From contig NZ_JARZAJ010000005.1 in the NCBI RefSeq assembly GCF_029892105.1, positions 208,059 to 272,058 of the forward strand: a DNA stretch of 64,000 nucleotides, written 5' to 3'. Every line of letters begins with the position of its first letter. Position 1 is the stretch's first letter. This DNA is from Kitasatospora sp. GP82 (GTDB lineage Bacteria > Actinomycetota > Actinomycetes > Streptomycetales > Streptomycetaceae). Shown piece after piece: positions 53,383 through 62,408 of this stretch. Made by a program: the position numbers and the translations under genes. Below the pieces are notes generated by a model that saw only the letters and a list, made by a program, of their open reading frames with translations, searched no databases and was not told the DNA's origin.

Positions 53383-53967
53383 TCATGCGGGGGGCTTGGC
53401 GCGGACGTGCATGCGCTCTCCCTGTCTCCCGAAGAGACTGAGGATCTCGACGGGACGCCCGTCCGCGCTGCTGAACCAGTGGGGCAGCCGGGTGTCGAAC
53501 TCGGCGGCCTCGCCGGGGCCGAGGACCAGATCGTGCTCGGCGAGGACGAGCCGCAGCCGGCCGTCCAGCACGTACAGCCACTCGTAGCCCTCGTGCGTAC
53601 GGAGATCCGGCTCGGCACCCCGATCCGTGATGATCATCTTGTATGCCTGGAGGGGGCCCGGGCTCCGGGTCAGGGGGACGAACGTACCGCCGCTCGGCAT
53701 GGCGCGGGGTTTCAGCCGTACTCGGGGATCCCCCACTTCGGGGGCGCCGACCAGGTCGTCCAGGGGCACGCGGTACGCGCCGGCGAGGGGCAGCAGCAGT
53801 TCCAGGCTCGGGCGGCGCTGTCCGGACTCCAGCCGGGAAAGGGTGCTCTTGGAGATGCCGGTCGCCTCGGAGAGCGCGGCCAGGGTGAGGCCGCGCTTGG
53901 CGCGCAGCCGTCTGAGCCGGGGGGCGACCTCGTCGAGGACCGCTTGGTAGGTCGGTGGTTCGTCCAT
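53383..53967 (-). CDS. XRE-family regulator with C-terminal cupin domain
   Basis: A 194-residue regulator. The XRE helix-turn-helix RGLTLAALSEATGISKSTLS (about 25-44) with RLESGQRRPSLELLLPLAGA is followed by a cupin (HEGYEWLYVLDGRLRLVLAE, LGPGEAAEFDTRLPHWFSS). Such proteins sense small molecules and often control the adjacent gene. It is divergent from a methyltransferase gene with a 78-base gap, its most likely target. Confidence 0.87.
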   Translation of the reverse strand: MDEPPTYQAVLDEVAPRLRRLRAKRGLTLAALSEATGISKSTLSRLESGQRRPSLELLLPLAGAYRVPLDDLVGAPEVGDPRVRLKPRAMPSGGTFVPLTRSPGPLQAYKMIITDRGAEPDLRTHEGYEWLYVLDGRLRLVLAEHDLVLGPGEAAEFDTRLPHWFSSADGRPVEILSLFGRQGERMHVRAKPPA

Positions 53968-54045
53968 GCGGGCATTCCATCCCGCTGTCCCGGAATTGGC
54001 AACAGAAGTTGCCGCTGCCGCTCCGGCGGGTGCACGCTCCCCGGC

Positions 54046-54960
54046 ATGAGCCCACACACCGATTCCGGACACGGACACCACCACACCGACATCGACTGGG
54101 AGGTCATGGCCACCCACCTGGAGCGCAACGGCGAACTGCAACTCCCGCTCCTGCGCCGGACGGCGGCCCACCTGCGGGAGCTGCTCGCCCCTACGACGGA
54201 GGTCCGGCGCATTCTCGACATCGGCAGCGGGCCGGGCGTGATGACCTGTGTGTTCGCCGAGGCCTTCGCGGACGCCGAGGCGGTCGCCGTGGACGGCGCG
54301 CCCGGGCTGCTGGGCCGCGCCCTGGCTCGCGCCGACCGGCTCGGCCTCGGCGGCAGGGTGGCCGTCCGGCACGCGGAGCTGCCCGAGGGCCTGGACGGCG
54401 GTGACGAGCACGGTGGAGGCGGCCCCGGCACGGCGGATCTGGTCTGGAGCAGCAAGGCCGTGCACCACCTCGGCGATCAGCAGGGCGCGCTGGACGCGCT
54501 CGCCGGTGTGCTGAGGCCCGGCGGGCTGCTCGCCGTGGCGGAGGGCGGCCTGCCGATGCGCTTCCTCCCGCGCGACATCGGCATCGGCAGGCCGGGCCTC
54601 CAGGCCCGGCTCGACGCCGCCCAGGAGCACTGGTTCGAGATCATGCGAGCCGAGCTGCCCGGCAGCACCGCCGTGGTCGAGGACTGGCCCGCGATGCTCA
54701 GCCGCGCCGGACTCACCTCCGTCGGCAGCTTCACGCTCCTCCTCGACCTGCCGGCGCCTCTGGGCGAGACGGCCCGCGCCTTCCTGCACGCCCATCTGAC
54801 CCGGCTGAGGGAGGCGATGAGCGAGTCCCTGGACGCGGCGGACCGCAAGACACTCGACGTGCTGCTCGATCTCGGAGCACCGGAGGGCATCCTGCGGCGG
54901 CCCGACGCCTTCCTCCTCTCCGCCACCACGGTCTTCACGGGCATGCGCCCGGCTCGGTGA
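54046..54960 (+). CDS. class I SAM-dependent methyltransferase
   Basis: A 304-residue methyltransferase. Motif I is RILDIGSGPGVMTCVFAEAF (about 55-74), motif II in AEAVAVDGAPGLL, DLVWSSKAVHHLGDQQGALD the post-II motif, and GVLRPGGLLAVAEGGLPMRF motif III. An N-terminal His-rich tail (DSGHGHHHTD) may bind metal. Likely tailoring or small-molecule methylation; the substrate is unknown. It is the only plus-strand gene of the right-hand cluster and ends 5 bases before the stop of the opposing 107-residue gene. Confidence 0.83.
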   Translation: MSPHTDSGHGHHHTDIDWEVMATHLERNGELQLPLLRRTAAHLRELLAPTTEVRRILDIGSGPGVMTCVFAEAFADAEAVAVDGAPGLLGRALARADRLGLGGRVAVRHAELPEGLDGGDEHGGGGPGTADLVWSSKAVHHLGDQQGALDALAGVLRPGGLLAVAEGGLPMRFLPRDIGIGRPGLQARLDAAQEHWFEIMRAELPGSTAVVEDWPAMLSRAGLTSVGSFTLLLDLPAPLGETARAFLHAHLTRLREAMSESLDAADRKTLDVLLDLGAPEGILRRPDAFLLSATTVFTGMRPAR

Positions 54961-54965
54961 CCGTG

Positions 54966-55289
54966 TCAGACAGCGCCGACAATGGAGCTCAGCCGGACCC
55001 CTACGGAACAGGGCACCGGCGAGGCCTCCGGCGTCGACGCGGCGGGATCCTGGGCACGGGCCAGCAGCGTCTCGCCCAGCTGCCGGGCGTGCTCCCCGGT
55101 GAGGATGAACTCGACCCGGTCGGATATCTCGGCACTCCTTCCGTATTCGCTGATCAGGATATGGAAGGAGACGTTCCCCTCGGCGTCGAGAGATGTCGTC
55201 ATCATCCCGTCGACGACCCCGGGGATCATCGCTGGTACCGATTCGCCGCTGCGGAAGTGTCCCGCCCGCGTGTGGATATTCGTCATCAT
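54966..55289 (-). CDS. 107-residue hypothetical protein
   Basis: Soluble small protein: ESVPAMIPGVVDGMMTTSLD, GNVSFHILISEYGRSAEISD and RVEFILTGEHARQLGETLLA form a mixed alpha/beta domain, followed by a Pro/Ser-rich tail. No family recognised. GAGGAG lies 6 bases before ATG 55289. It follows the EamA gene by 44 bases on the same strand, so it is probably the last gene of the cluster operon. Possible accessory, binding or carrier protein. Confidence 0.65.
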   Translation of the reverse strand: MMTNIHTRAGHFRSGESVPAMIPGVVDGMMTTSLDAEGNVSFHILISEYGRSAEISDRVEFILTGEHARQLGETLLARAQDPAASTPEASPVPCSVGVRLSSIVGAV

Positions 55290-55333
55290 CCGGCTCCTCT
55301 CGCGAATATGTGGACGACGGGCGCGCTGGAATA

Positions 55334-56233
55334 CTAGGTGGTCTGCTGGCGGCGTACAGCCAGCGCCCCTGCTATGCGCTTTCCGTACAGACTGACGACC
55401 AGGCCGACCACGATCAGCGCCAGCGAGAGGAGCTTGAGCCCGGAAATCTTCTCGTTGAACATCAGCATCGACCCGATGATCCCGAAGATGGGCACCAGCA
55501 GCGAGATCGGGGCGACGGTCGACACCGGGTACTCCTTGAGCAGCCAGTTCCAGATCCAGTAGCCGAAGACCGTGTTCGGGTACGCCTGGAAGAGAATCGA
55601 GAGGATCGCGGCGAGATCGAGCTGGTGCGGCAGGTTGACGTAGCCCGCCGATCCGTTGATCACGTAGTCCAGCGCGAAGAGCGGGATCGGCGAGAAGATG
55701 CTCGACCACACCAGGAAGGCCAGCACCTCCTTGGGGCCGGCCTTCTTGATGATGATGTTGGCCACGCTCCACGCGACCGCACCGCACAGCACCAGGGCGA
55801 CCCCGGCGGCCGTCACGGTGCCATCGGTGATGAAGGTGACGCACACGAGGCCGAGCAGGGCTGCCGCGAGACCGATGTACTGGTAGCGCGACAGCGATTC
55901 ACGGAACACGAAGGAGCCGAGAAGAATGGTGAGGAACGCGCTGAACTGAAGTACCAGCGAGGAGATTCCGGAGGAAAGCCCGGCCTTGATGCCGAGGTTC
56001 ACGACCCCCCAGAGGCCGACCCCGAAGACCAGACCGTAGCCGGCGAGGTAGCGCCATTGAACATTCGGCTTCTTGATGAAGAAGATCGCGGGCAAGGCAC
56101 AGAGCGAGAAGCGGATGCCCGCCAGAATGAAAGGATCGACCGTCTTCAGGCCGATTTTGATCACCGAAAAATTGAAGCCCCATATCGCGGTGATCAGAAC
56201 GGCGAGCAAAATGTGTCGTGTTTTCATCGACAT
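55334..56233 (-). CDS. EamA/DMT-superfamily transporter
   Basis: A 299-residue permease with ten hydrophobic segments in two EamA repeats: HILLAVLITAIWGFNFSVIK starts the first and VALVLCGAVAWSVANIIIKK the second. Members export amino acids and related metabolites. Next to ATP-grasp genes, product or precursor export is plausible. Start ATG 56233 or 56227. Codon use is somewhat less GC-biased than in the window's housekeeping genes. Confidence 0.87.
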   Translation of the reverse strand: MSMKTRHILLAVLITAIWGFNFSVIKIGLKTVDPFILAGIRFSLCALPAIFFIKKPNVQWRYLAGYGLVFGVGLWGVVNLGIKAGLSSGISSLVLQFSAFLTILLGSFVFRESLSRYQYIGLAAALLGLVCVTFITDGTVTAAGVALVLCGAVAWSVANIIIKKAGPKEVLAFLVWSSIFSPIPLFALDYVINGSAGYVNLPHQLDLAAILSILFQAYPNTVFGYWIWNWLLKEYPVSTVAPISLLVPIFGIIGSMLMFNEKISGLKLLSLALIVVGLVVSLYGKRIAGALAVRRQQTT

Positions 56234-56447
56234 CCGGCACTCCTGCGGATCGTATCGGTCGTTCGGCCCGCCGAGCCGGCCCTCGCCAAGGCGGCGCTGT
56301 CACCCGGGGCAGACGGGCTGATGGGTTTGCTGTCGCAGGTCGAGGGAGGAACCCTGCGATGGTTCCGGACGGAATCGGGGAGCAAGGCAGAATCCGGGAA
56401 CGAGGTGGTGCCGCCTTCCCTCCTGGCGGCACACCCGTCCCCGGTGG

Positions 56448-56978
56448 TCAGTGGACGTCTGCGGCGACCACCGGCTCCGCGGAACAGAACTCCCGCTGGT
56501 ACCAGAGCAGCGGCTTCGTCGGACCATCGGTGAGCAGCCCGCTCAGTTCGCCGATCAGCAGCTGGTGGTCCCCCACCGGGATCCGGTCCACGGTGGTGCA
56601 CCGGAACACCGCGTTGGCGCCGATGAGGTACGGCAGGCAGGAGTCGGGCCAGGTGCCGAAGTCGTGTCCGGCGAACCGGTCCACGCCACGGCTGGCGAAG
56701 GCGCTTGCGACATCACGGTGTTGCTCGCCGAGCACATTGATCACGAACTCGGACGACTCGGTGATCGCCTCCCGGCAGCTGGAGTTGTTCGACAGACCTA
56801 CGAGGACCAGTGGCGGGTCGAGTGACACCGAGGTCACCGAGCTGGCGGTGAACCCCCAACGGCGCCCGGTGGCATCGCGGGTGGTGACGATCGTCAGCGG
56901 AGCCGCGAGGAGCGACATGGCCTCGCGGAAGCAGTCGCTGTCCAGCGGCGGTGGCGTGGTCCGGGTGAGTCCCCCCAT
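56448..56978 (-). CDS. flavin reductase (HpaC/FMN reductase-like)
   Basis: A 176-residue flavin reductase-like domain protein: REAMSLLAAPLTIVTTRDAT, GFTASSVTSVSLDPPLVLVG (flavin-binding), SSEFVINVLGEQHRDVASAF, HQLLIGELSGL. It should supply reduced FMN/FAD to a monooxygenase; the LLM enzyme encoded two genes upstream is the obvious partner. ATG 56978 has AGAGAGG upstream and lies 20 bases after the MFS gene, so they are co-transcribed. Confidence 0.87.
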   Translation of the reverse strand: MGGLTRTTPPPLDSDCFREAMSLLAAPLTIVTTRDATGRRWGFTASSVTSVSLDPPLVLVGLSNNSSCREAITESSEFVINVLGEQHRDVASAFASRGVDRFAGHDFGTWPDSCLPYLIGANAVFRCTTVDRIPVGDHQLLIGELSGLLTDGPTKPLLWYQREFCSAEPVVAADVH

Positions 56979-56998
56979 GGAATTACCTCTCTCGTTCC

Positions 56999-58234
56999 TC
57001 ATACGTCGGCCATGACAGGAACACTCTCGCGTGCGGCGAGCGTCCTGCGGAAGCTGCGAATCGTCAACGGCAAGACCACTGCGCCGAATATGCCGAGCAG
57101 CACCGCCAGGACGGTGACGAGTCGCTGAGGGGCGGCGGCACCGACGCCGGCGACGAGCAGGCCGCCGATGGGGTAGGACACCACGCCCAGCAGGAAGAAC
57201 GGGCCCATCACCTTGCCCAGGTGCTCCCGCGGAATCACCTTCACCCGTTGCGTACGGTTGAAAATGTTGAAGTACGCGACCCCTACCAGTGCCACCACGT
57301 ACGCCGGGGCGTAGACCATGAACGACGGGGCGAGGCCGAGCAGCAGCAGCGAGCCGCTCAGGAGAACGAAGCCGACCGTCCCGAGCAGCCGTACGTCGAA
57401 CTTCTTGAGCAGCAACGGGGTCAGCAGCAGATTGACCAGACCCGTGATGCCGACGCACATGGTGAGCAGTGCGAACGACGACTCCGGGGCCTTGAACACA
57501 CCTGTGACAACCGCGGCGTTCGCGCTCAGGGCCGTCGCGAAGGCCAGGTTGATGGCGAAGTTGAGGGAGGCCAGCAGGATGACCGGCTTGTTCCCGGTCA
57601 GGAGTGACCAGCCGAGCCTGAGTTCCGCCAGGTTCGCCCGGACACTCGTCACGGCCGGCGCCGCCTTCTTGCGCGGCAGGATCCACCAGCTCGCCCCGGC
57701 GAGCGCGAACATCGTCGCGGCCAGTCCGAGCAGCCAGACCTTCGCCAGCACGAGCACGGCGACCATCGCGAGGCCGGGGCCGAGCGCCATTGCCAGCAGT
57801 TCCATGTTCTGGACCAGTGCCTGCGTCTTCGGCAGGTCCGTGCCCGTGGCCATCTGCGGGACCATCTTCTCGGTGGACATGCGCACCAGCGCCATCAGCG
57901 CCGCGAGCACGGCTCCGTTGGTCATGAGGGCCCCGGTGGACCAGGACGGCGTGGTGAGGCAGATCAGGGCGACACAGCCGAGGATGGCGGCTCGCGCACC
58001 GTTGGCGCGCAGGAACAGGCGGCGTCCGCCGTCCCGGTCGGCCATGAGCCCGGCGAAGGGGTAGGCCAGCATGGCCGGAAGCCACTCCAGGGCGAAGGCG
58101 AGGCCGAGGGTCGACACCTTCCGGGTTTCCTGAAAGAGAATCAGCGGAACGGCGAACAGCACCAGTTGCTCCGCCATCAGGCCGATCAGCACACCCGAGG
58201 CGAAGAGGGGGCGGCGGAGGCGTTCTGCGTTCAT
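56999..58234 (-). CDS. major facilitator superfamily exporter
   Basis: A 411-residue transporter with about 12 hydrophobic segments and the MFS motif A-like AGLMADRDGGRRLFLRANGA between helices 2 and 3. It resembles MFS_3/enterobactin-exporter-like proteins. Its ATG overlaps the stop of the LLM gene (ATGA), coupling the two. Likely exports the cluster product and may give self-resistance. Confidence 0.85.
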   Translation of the reverse strand: MNAERLRRPLFASGVLIGLMAEQLVLFAVPLILFQETRKVSTLGLAFALEWLPAMLAYPFAGLMADRDGGRRLFLRANGARAAILGCVALICLTTPSWSTGALMTNGAVLAALMALVRMSTEKMVPQMATGTDLPKTQALVQNMELLAMALGPGLAMVAVLVLAKVWLLGLAATMFALAGASWWILPRKKAAPAVTSVRANLAELRLGWSLLTGNKPVILLASLNFAINLAFATALSANAAVVTGVFKAPESSFALLTMCVGITGLVNLLLTPLLLKKFDVRLLGTVGFVLLSGSLLLLGLAPSFMVYAPAYVVALVGVAYFNIFNRTQRVKVIPREHLGKVMGPFFLLGVVSYPIGGLLVAGVGAAAPQRLVTVLAVLLGIFGAVVLPLTIRSFRRTLAARESVPVMADV

Positions 58235-59334
58235 CGGTGTGCCTCGACCGATCCGCTCAGCTCCAGCTCGGACGAGGGCCGGCCGCCCCGCTCGAGTTCG
58301 CGCACCAGGGGCAGCACGCGGGTGAAGAAGTGCCTCATCTCGTCCCGGGCCGGCCAGCCCGAGAAGATGAACTCGCCCACACCGGCCGCCTTGTACTCCA
58401 TCAGGTAGGCGGCGACCTCCTGGTAGCTGCCGACCAGGCACAGGGCGGGACCGCCTCGGTAGGCGACGGCTCCGGACCAGAGCACCGGCGACATCCAGCC
58501 GTGGCCGGCCTCCTCGGCCAGACGGAGGGAGTTCTTCACCGCCTGCGAGTCGGCGGCCGCGACGAACTTGCCGACGAACGCCTTGTGCTCCTCGTCGGCA
58601 CCGCTCATCACCTGCTCCAGATCGGCCAGTGCCTCCTCGCGGGTCTCCCTGGCCAGGACCTGCATCCGCAGGCCCACCCGGCATCCCCGGGCCACGATGG
58701 GCGCCGCCGCCTTGGCGATCTCCTCGGGGGTGTCCCCGTAGCGGAACCAGCAGTCGCCGTACTTGACGGCGGTCTCCTGGGCGACGCCCGATGCACCGCT
58801 GATGTAGATCTCCGGTCGGCCGCCGCCCTTGAAGCCCAGGCCGAGCTGGGCGTCCTGCAGGCGGTAGTGCTCGCCGCTGTAGGTCAGGGGGGTCTCACCG
58901 TTCCAGAAGCGGTGCAGGATCTCCAGGAACTCGTTGGAGCGGGCGTAGCGGGCGTCGTGGGGAAGGAAATCGCCGTAGTACGCCTGCTCGGCCGGCGAGA
59001 TTCCGGCGACGATGTTCAGGGAGATCCGCCCGTCGGACATCCATGACACCGTGTTCACCAGCTGCGTGAACAGGGTGGGGGACAGCAGGCCGGGACGGTA
59101 CGCCAGGATGAACTTGACCCGCTTGGTCTCGCGTACGAGCGCCCCGACGATCGGCAGCGGATCGGGCAGGCTGTAGCTCTGCGCCATCAGGAGGGACTCG
59201 ACCCCGAGCGCGTCGGCGTCCTGGGCGAACTCGATCGCACCGTCGATGTCGAGCAGCTCGGCCTGGTACTTCTGGGCCGACTTCTTCTGCCCGCTGTCCA
59301 GCGCAGAGCCCCAGTGGAATCTCAGTTCGGTCAT
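58231..59334 (-). CDS. LLM-class FMN-dependent monooxygenase (SsuD-like)
   Basis: A 367-residue luciferase-like TIM-barrel enzyme close in pattern to alkanesulfonate monooxygenases: TELRFHWGSALDSG, RVKFILAYRPGLLSPTLFTQ, DGRISLNIVAGISPAEQAYY, GGRPEIYISGASGVAQETAV. It uses FMNH2 from a separate reductase (encoded two genes downstream). In this setting it may oxidise a pathway intermediate (C-S, N or C oxidation) rather than a sulphonate. MTELRF at 59334 is taken as start; ATG 59367 is an alternative with no ribosome-binding site. Confidence 0.87.
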   Translation of the reverse strand: MTELRFHWGSALDSGQKKSAQKYQAELLDIDGAIEFAQDADALGVESLLMAQSYSLPDPLPIVGALVRETKRVKFILAYRPGLLSPTLFTQLVNTVSWMSDGRISLNIVAGISPAEQAYYGDFLPHDARYARSNEFLEILHRFWNGETPLTYSGEHYRLQDAQLGLGFKGGGRPEIYISGASGVAQETAVKYGDCWFRYGDTPEEIAKAAAPIVARGCRVGLRMQVLARETREEALADLEQVMSGADEEHKAFVGKFVAAADSQAVKNSLRLAEEAGHGWMSPVLWSGAVAYRGGPALCLVGSYQEVAAYLMEYKAAGVGEFIFSGWPARDEMRHFFTRVLPLVRELERGGRPSSELELSGSVEAHR

Positions 59335-59466
59335 TCCTGTTTCTGCTTCCCGGTAGTAACTGTTCATGGAATCGACCGCTGGGACACGAGCGATCGCGCG
59401 TCCGTCGCCTCCGGACGACGGGTGAGGGCCTCGGCTGTGTCCTGACAGCTGTCGGTGCGACGGCCC

Positions 59467-59493
59467 GGTGTCCGCCGGAGGCGGACGGACACC
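59467..59493 (-). terminator. possible terminator after the ATP-grasp genes
   Basis: GGTGTCCGCC (59467-59476) can pair with GGCGGACGGACACC (59480-59493) with an internal bulge. It lies 25 bases beyond the stop of the last ATP-grasp gene and separates it from the LLM operon. Confidence 0.5.
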
Positions 59494-59518
59494 GCCGGCG
59501 GACGGATGCCCTAAACGC

Positions 59519-60778
59519 CTACCTCGCCGCCATGTCGGGAACGGCCGGCACCGAGGTGCGGATGCGCAACGACTCGAACAGGCGGACCATCCAGCTCCGC
59601 GTCTCCTGGGGGCTGTCCGTCACGGCGATGCCTGCCAGCGCGGTCTCGCCGGCTCCGTAGGTGATGTGGTCGGGCAGCGGCTTGCCGAGCGGCAGTTCGT
59701 GCCAGGTGACCGTCTCCGGGCTGGTACGGAACGCGTCGGCGCCGTCGAAGCCCTCGAACGTGCGGCCGCTGAGGTGGTGCCCCGGATAGACGAACCAGCC
59801 GTACCAGGAACGGTCCTCGGGGGCGGCGGACAGGCTGTCGGTGACCGGCTCGCCCAGCAGGATCCGCAGCTCGCAGGAGGGCAGGTGCACCCCGGTCGCC
59901 AGTTCGAAGGTCGCCGCGACATCGGCTCCGCCGACCCGGTTGCCGACCTCCAGGAAGACCAGTTCGCCGCGGTGGACGATCGCCTCCAGGTGGAAGCTGC
60001 CGTTGCGGATCTGCACGGCGTCCAGGGCGCGTCCCACCCAGGCCCGCGTCTCGTCGGAGCATTCGATCTGGAACGATCCCATCGGAGTGCCCTGCGCGTA
60101 CTCCAGGCAGGTGCCCACGTACTCGCTCGCGCCCAGCACGAGGACCTTGCCCTGTTCGATCAGGCCGTCGAAGTGCCGGATCCTGCCGTCGACGAATTCC
60201 TCGACCTGGTAGTCGGACAGCGCGGCCTCGGCCCCGTCCAGTTCGGCGACGCCGGACCGCTTGCCGGCGACGGCCTCGTACGCCTGCGTCTGGTCGTCGA
60301 ACACGACGACGTCGACGCTGGACGCACCGCGGTGCGGCTTCAGGACGGTCGCCCCGGACCAGGGCGTCGTGCCACCGGCGTCGATGAAGGCGGTCAGCGG
60401 CATGAAGCGGGGGACCCGCACGCCGGCCTGCTCGACCGCGCTCTTCATGAGCACCTTGTCGCGCGAGAGCATGACCTGGTCCACCGGTGCGCCGTCGACA
60501 CCGAGCCGCTCGCGCAGCTGTGCGGCGTCGAGCAGTTCGTACTCCGACATGGAGATCACGCGGTCGAAGTCCTGGGGCGCGCCGTCCAGCCAGGTGCAGG
60601 CCTCCTCGAAGGTGGAGCGCTCTCCCGGCCGTTCGACCTGGGTGCACCGGAGACCGGGCGGCAGGGTCGCGAGCGCGTCGCGAGTCCCGAAGTAGGTGAC
60701 GTCGTGCAGCACGTGGTCGATACCGCGGTGGTATTCGATCTTGAAATACGGCACGCGGTGAAGGATGAGAATTTTCAT
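59519..60778 (-). CDS. ATP-grasp ligase A
   Basis: A 419-residue ATP-grasp enzyme: VLKPHRGASSVDVVVF with ATP-binding K147, SDYQVEEFVDG, and the metal-binding pair E265 (FHLEA) and EVGNR (277-281). It should activate a carboxylate as acyl-phosphate and join it to an amine. The N-terminus MKILILHRVPYFKIEYHRGI is a pre-ATP-grasp fold. AAGGGGAG lies before ATG 60778. It is 50 bases downstream of ligase B; together with ligase C and the upstream partial gene it forms one operon. Substrates unknown. Confidence 0.87.
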   Translation of the reverse strand: MKILILHRVPYFKIEYHRGIDHVLHDVTYFGTRDALATLPPGLRCTQVERPGERSTFEEACTWLDGAPQDFDRVISMSEYELLDAAQLRERLGVDGAPVDQVMLSRDKVLMKSAVEQAGVRVPRFMPLTAFIDAGGTTPWSGATVLKPHRGASSVDVVVFDDQTQAYEAVAGKRSGVAELDGAEAALSDYQVEEFVDGRIRHFDGLIEQGKVLVLGASEYVGTCLEYAQGTPMGSFQIECSDETRAWVGRALDAVQIRNGSFHLEAIVHRGELVFLEVGNRVGGADVAATFELATGVHLPSCELRILLGEPVTDSLSAAPEDRSWYGWFVYPGHHLSGRTFEGFDGADAFRTSPETVTWHELPLGKPLPDHITYGAGETALAGIAVTDSPQETRSWMVRLFESLRIRTSVPAVPDMAAR

Positions 60779-60828
60779 CGGCGAACTCCCCTTGCGGTCG
60801 TCAGGTGATGGATTGGTCCTCGCACCGC

Positions 60829-62154
60829 TCACCGCACCGCGTGCTCAAGGCTGAGGCAGCTCTGGTCCAGCGCGTCCAGCCACAGCTCCCGCAGGGTGTG
60901 CACGACGTCGCGGATGTCGGCCCGCTTGGTGCTCAGGACGATGCAGCCCTGCGCCGAGAAGTCGGCGTTGTCCCGCGGCGTGCCGTGCAGTTCGCGGCGC
61001 TGCGGCGAGATCCAGGCGAACTCCTTGACGGACAGTTCGTCCGCCCTCAGGCCGTGGTGGTCGGCGGTCGCCGCCACGGCGTCCTCGAAGGGAGTGGCGC
61101 GGGGGTCGAGGTCCTCGGGGGCGAAGAGCCGGTCGCTCTTCACCCCGAGCATCACCGTGGCCGCCGAGCAGGTCGGTTCGGGCAGCATCAGAGGGGCTGC
61201 GTTCTGGAAGGCCGAGTCGACCCAGCGGTGGTAGAAGTCGATTCCGTAGACCCAGTGGGCCAGCGACCAGATCTTCATACCGGCCGGCCGCCGGTTGGGT
61301 TCGACGACCGCGGCGTGGGTGCCGTTGTCGCTCAGCTTGATCTCGTTGTGGAACGGGCCGTCGCACTGACCGACGAGCCAGTTGACCTGCCGGCCCGCCC
61401 GCTCCAGGGTGCTGCGCTCGACCTCGTCCAGACGGGCGGGCAGGACCTGTGCGACCTCGACGGGGTAGCGGCCGCTGGCGCTGACCTTCTCGGTGACGAA
61501 GGAGAGATGGCCCAGTCCGTCGAACGAGTACTCCCTGCGGTACGGGATGATCTGCTCGCAGATGACGCCGCCTTCGAGGTACGGCAGGACCTCGGCGAAC
61601 GCGGCGCGTATGTCGTCGCCGGGGCGGACCACGACGACGCCGCGGTTGTTGCCCTCCTTGGTCGGCTTCACGACGAAGCCTTCCGGGTGCCTGCTCGCGA
61701 AGGCGTGCAGGCCGTCGAGCGAACCGACCTCGGTGAAGTCGGGGACCATCATCCGCTGGGCGGCGAGCAGGTCGGCATGGCGGGCCTCGCCGAGCCGGTA
61801 CTCGTGCTTGCAGAAGGCACCGAGGGCGAGCTCGGGCGAGTCCACCGCCAGGCCCAGGCGTTGCAGAAGGGCGGCGCCGCTCTGGACCGCGTTGTCCGAG
61901 AAGACGATGCCCGCCTTGATCCGGCCGCGGTGTCCGGAGAGCAGCTTCTCCCCCACCTCTTCGAAGTCGTTCCGCAGCGGGTCGAGATCAATCACCTCGT
62001 CGCAGATCTCGGCGTCCGCCTCGGTGGGATTCGCGCGGATCAGGGTGACTTCGGCCCCGTAGCGATCACGTGCGTAATTGCGCAGGTGGCGGACGTCGTC
62101 GATGCGACTCAGGTTGTAGTCGATAATCAAGAAAATAGGCTTGGCTGCCGACAT
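60829..62154 (-). CDS. ATP-grasp ligase B
   Basis: A 441-residue ATP-grasp enzyme, only distantly similar to ligases A and C: FVVKPTKEGNNRGVVVV with K163, GGVICEQIIPYRREYSF, then E271 (FHNEIK) and EPNR (285-288) for Mg binding. The N-terminal IFLIIDYNLSRIDDVRHLRN differs from the common pre-ATP-grasp sequences. AGGAGA is placed 6 bases before ATG 62154, and a possible 51-codon gene ends 10 bases upstream. Likely amide or peptide bond formation. Confidence 0.87.
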   Translation of the reverse strand: MSAAKPIFLIIDYNLSRIDDVRHLRNYARDRYGAEVTLIRANPTEADAEICDEVIDLDPLRNDFEEVGEKLLSGHRGRIKAGIVFSDNAVQSGAALLQRLGLAVDSPELALGAFCKHEYRLGEARHADLLAAQRMMVPDFTEVGSLDGLHAFASRHPEGFVVKPTKEGNNRGVVVVRPGDDIRAAFAEVLPYLEGGVICEQIIPYRREYSFDGLGHLSFVTEKVSASGRYPVEVAQVLPARLDEVERSTLERAGRQVNWLVGQCDGPFHNEIKLSDNGTHAAVVEPNRRPAGMKIWSLAHWVYGIDFYHRWVDSAFQNAAPLMLPEPTCSAATVMLGVKSDRLFAPEDLDPRATPFEDAVAATADHHGLRADELSVKEFAWISPQRRELHGTPRDNADFSAQGCIVLSTKRADIRDVVHTLRELWLDALDQSCLSLEHAVR

Positions 62155-62164
62155 TGAAAGTCTC

Positions 62165-62320
62165 CTACCACTTGCGGAATGTGCCGCGATAGCGTTCCGG
62201 TTCGGGAGTCGGTGCGGGTGCCTTCCCGCTTTCGCTTACAGGTGCACGCCACCGGCGCCGGGGCTCCGGTGGACCGGGTGTGCGGGTGGATCGGCGAGGA
62301 GCGGACGTGCCGGCGGGCAC
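62165..62320 (-). CDS. possible 51-residue basic, proline-rich peptide between ATP-grasp genes
   Basis: GTG 62320 has GGAGG 7 bases upstream, a better ribosome-binding site than many genes here. The frame encodes MPAGTSAPRRSTRTPGPPEP, then RRRWRAPVSESGKAPAP and ends PEPERYRGTFRKW, stopping 10 bases before ligase B. The peptide is strongly basic and ends in Trp. It could be a leader, a peptide substrate for the ligases, or noncoding. The 254-base gap it lies in has no other candidate. Confidence 0.35.
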   Translation of the reverse strand: MPAGTSAPRRSTRTPGPPEPRRRWRAPVSESGKAPAPTPEPERYRGTFRKW

Positions 62321-62408
62321 GGTGGCGCCTCCGGTGCGGCTTCGGTCTTCCCGTGGACAGAAGTCCCGCGCCGGAGGCTCCAATTGGCACGCCGCTCGTC
62401 ACAGTGGT

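Noticed and set aside
54966..55289. The 107-residue protein as a RiPP or amino-group carrier precursor
   Set aside because: No leader/core pattern, no repeated core residues and no EDWGE-type tail; it looks like a folded small protein. Kept only as an unknown.
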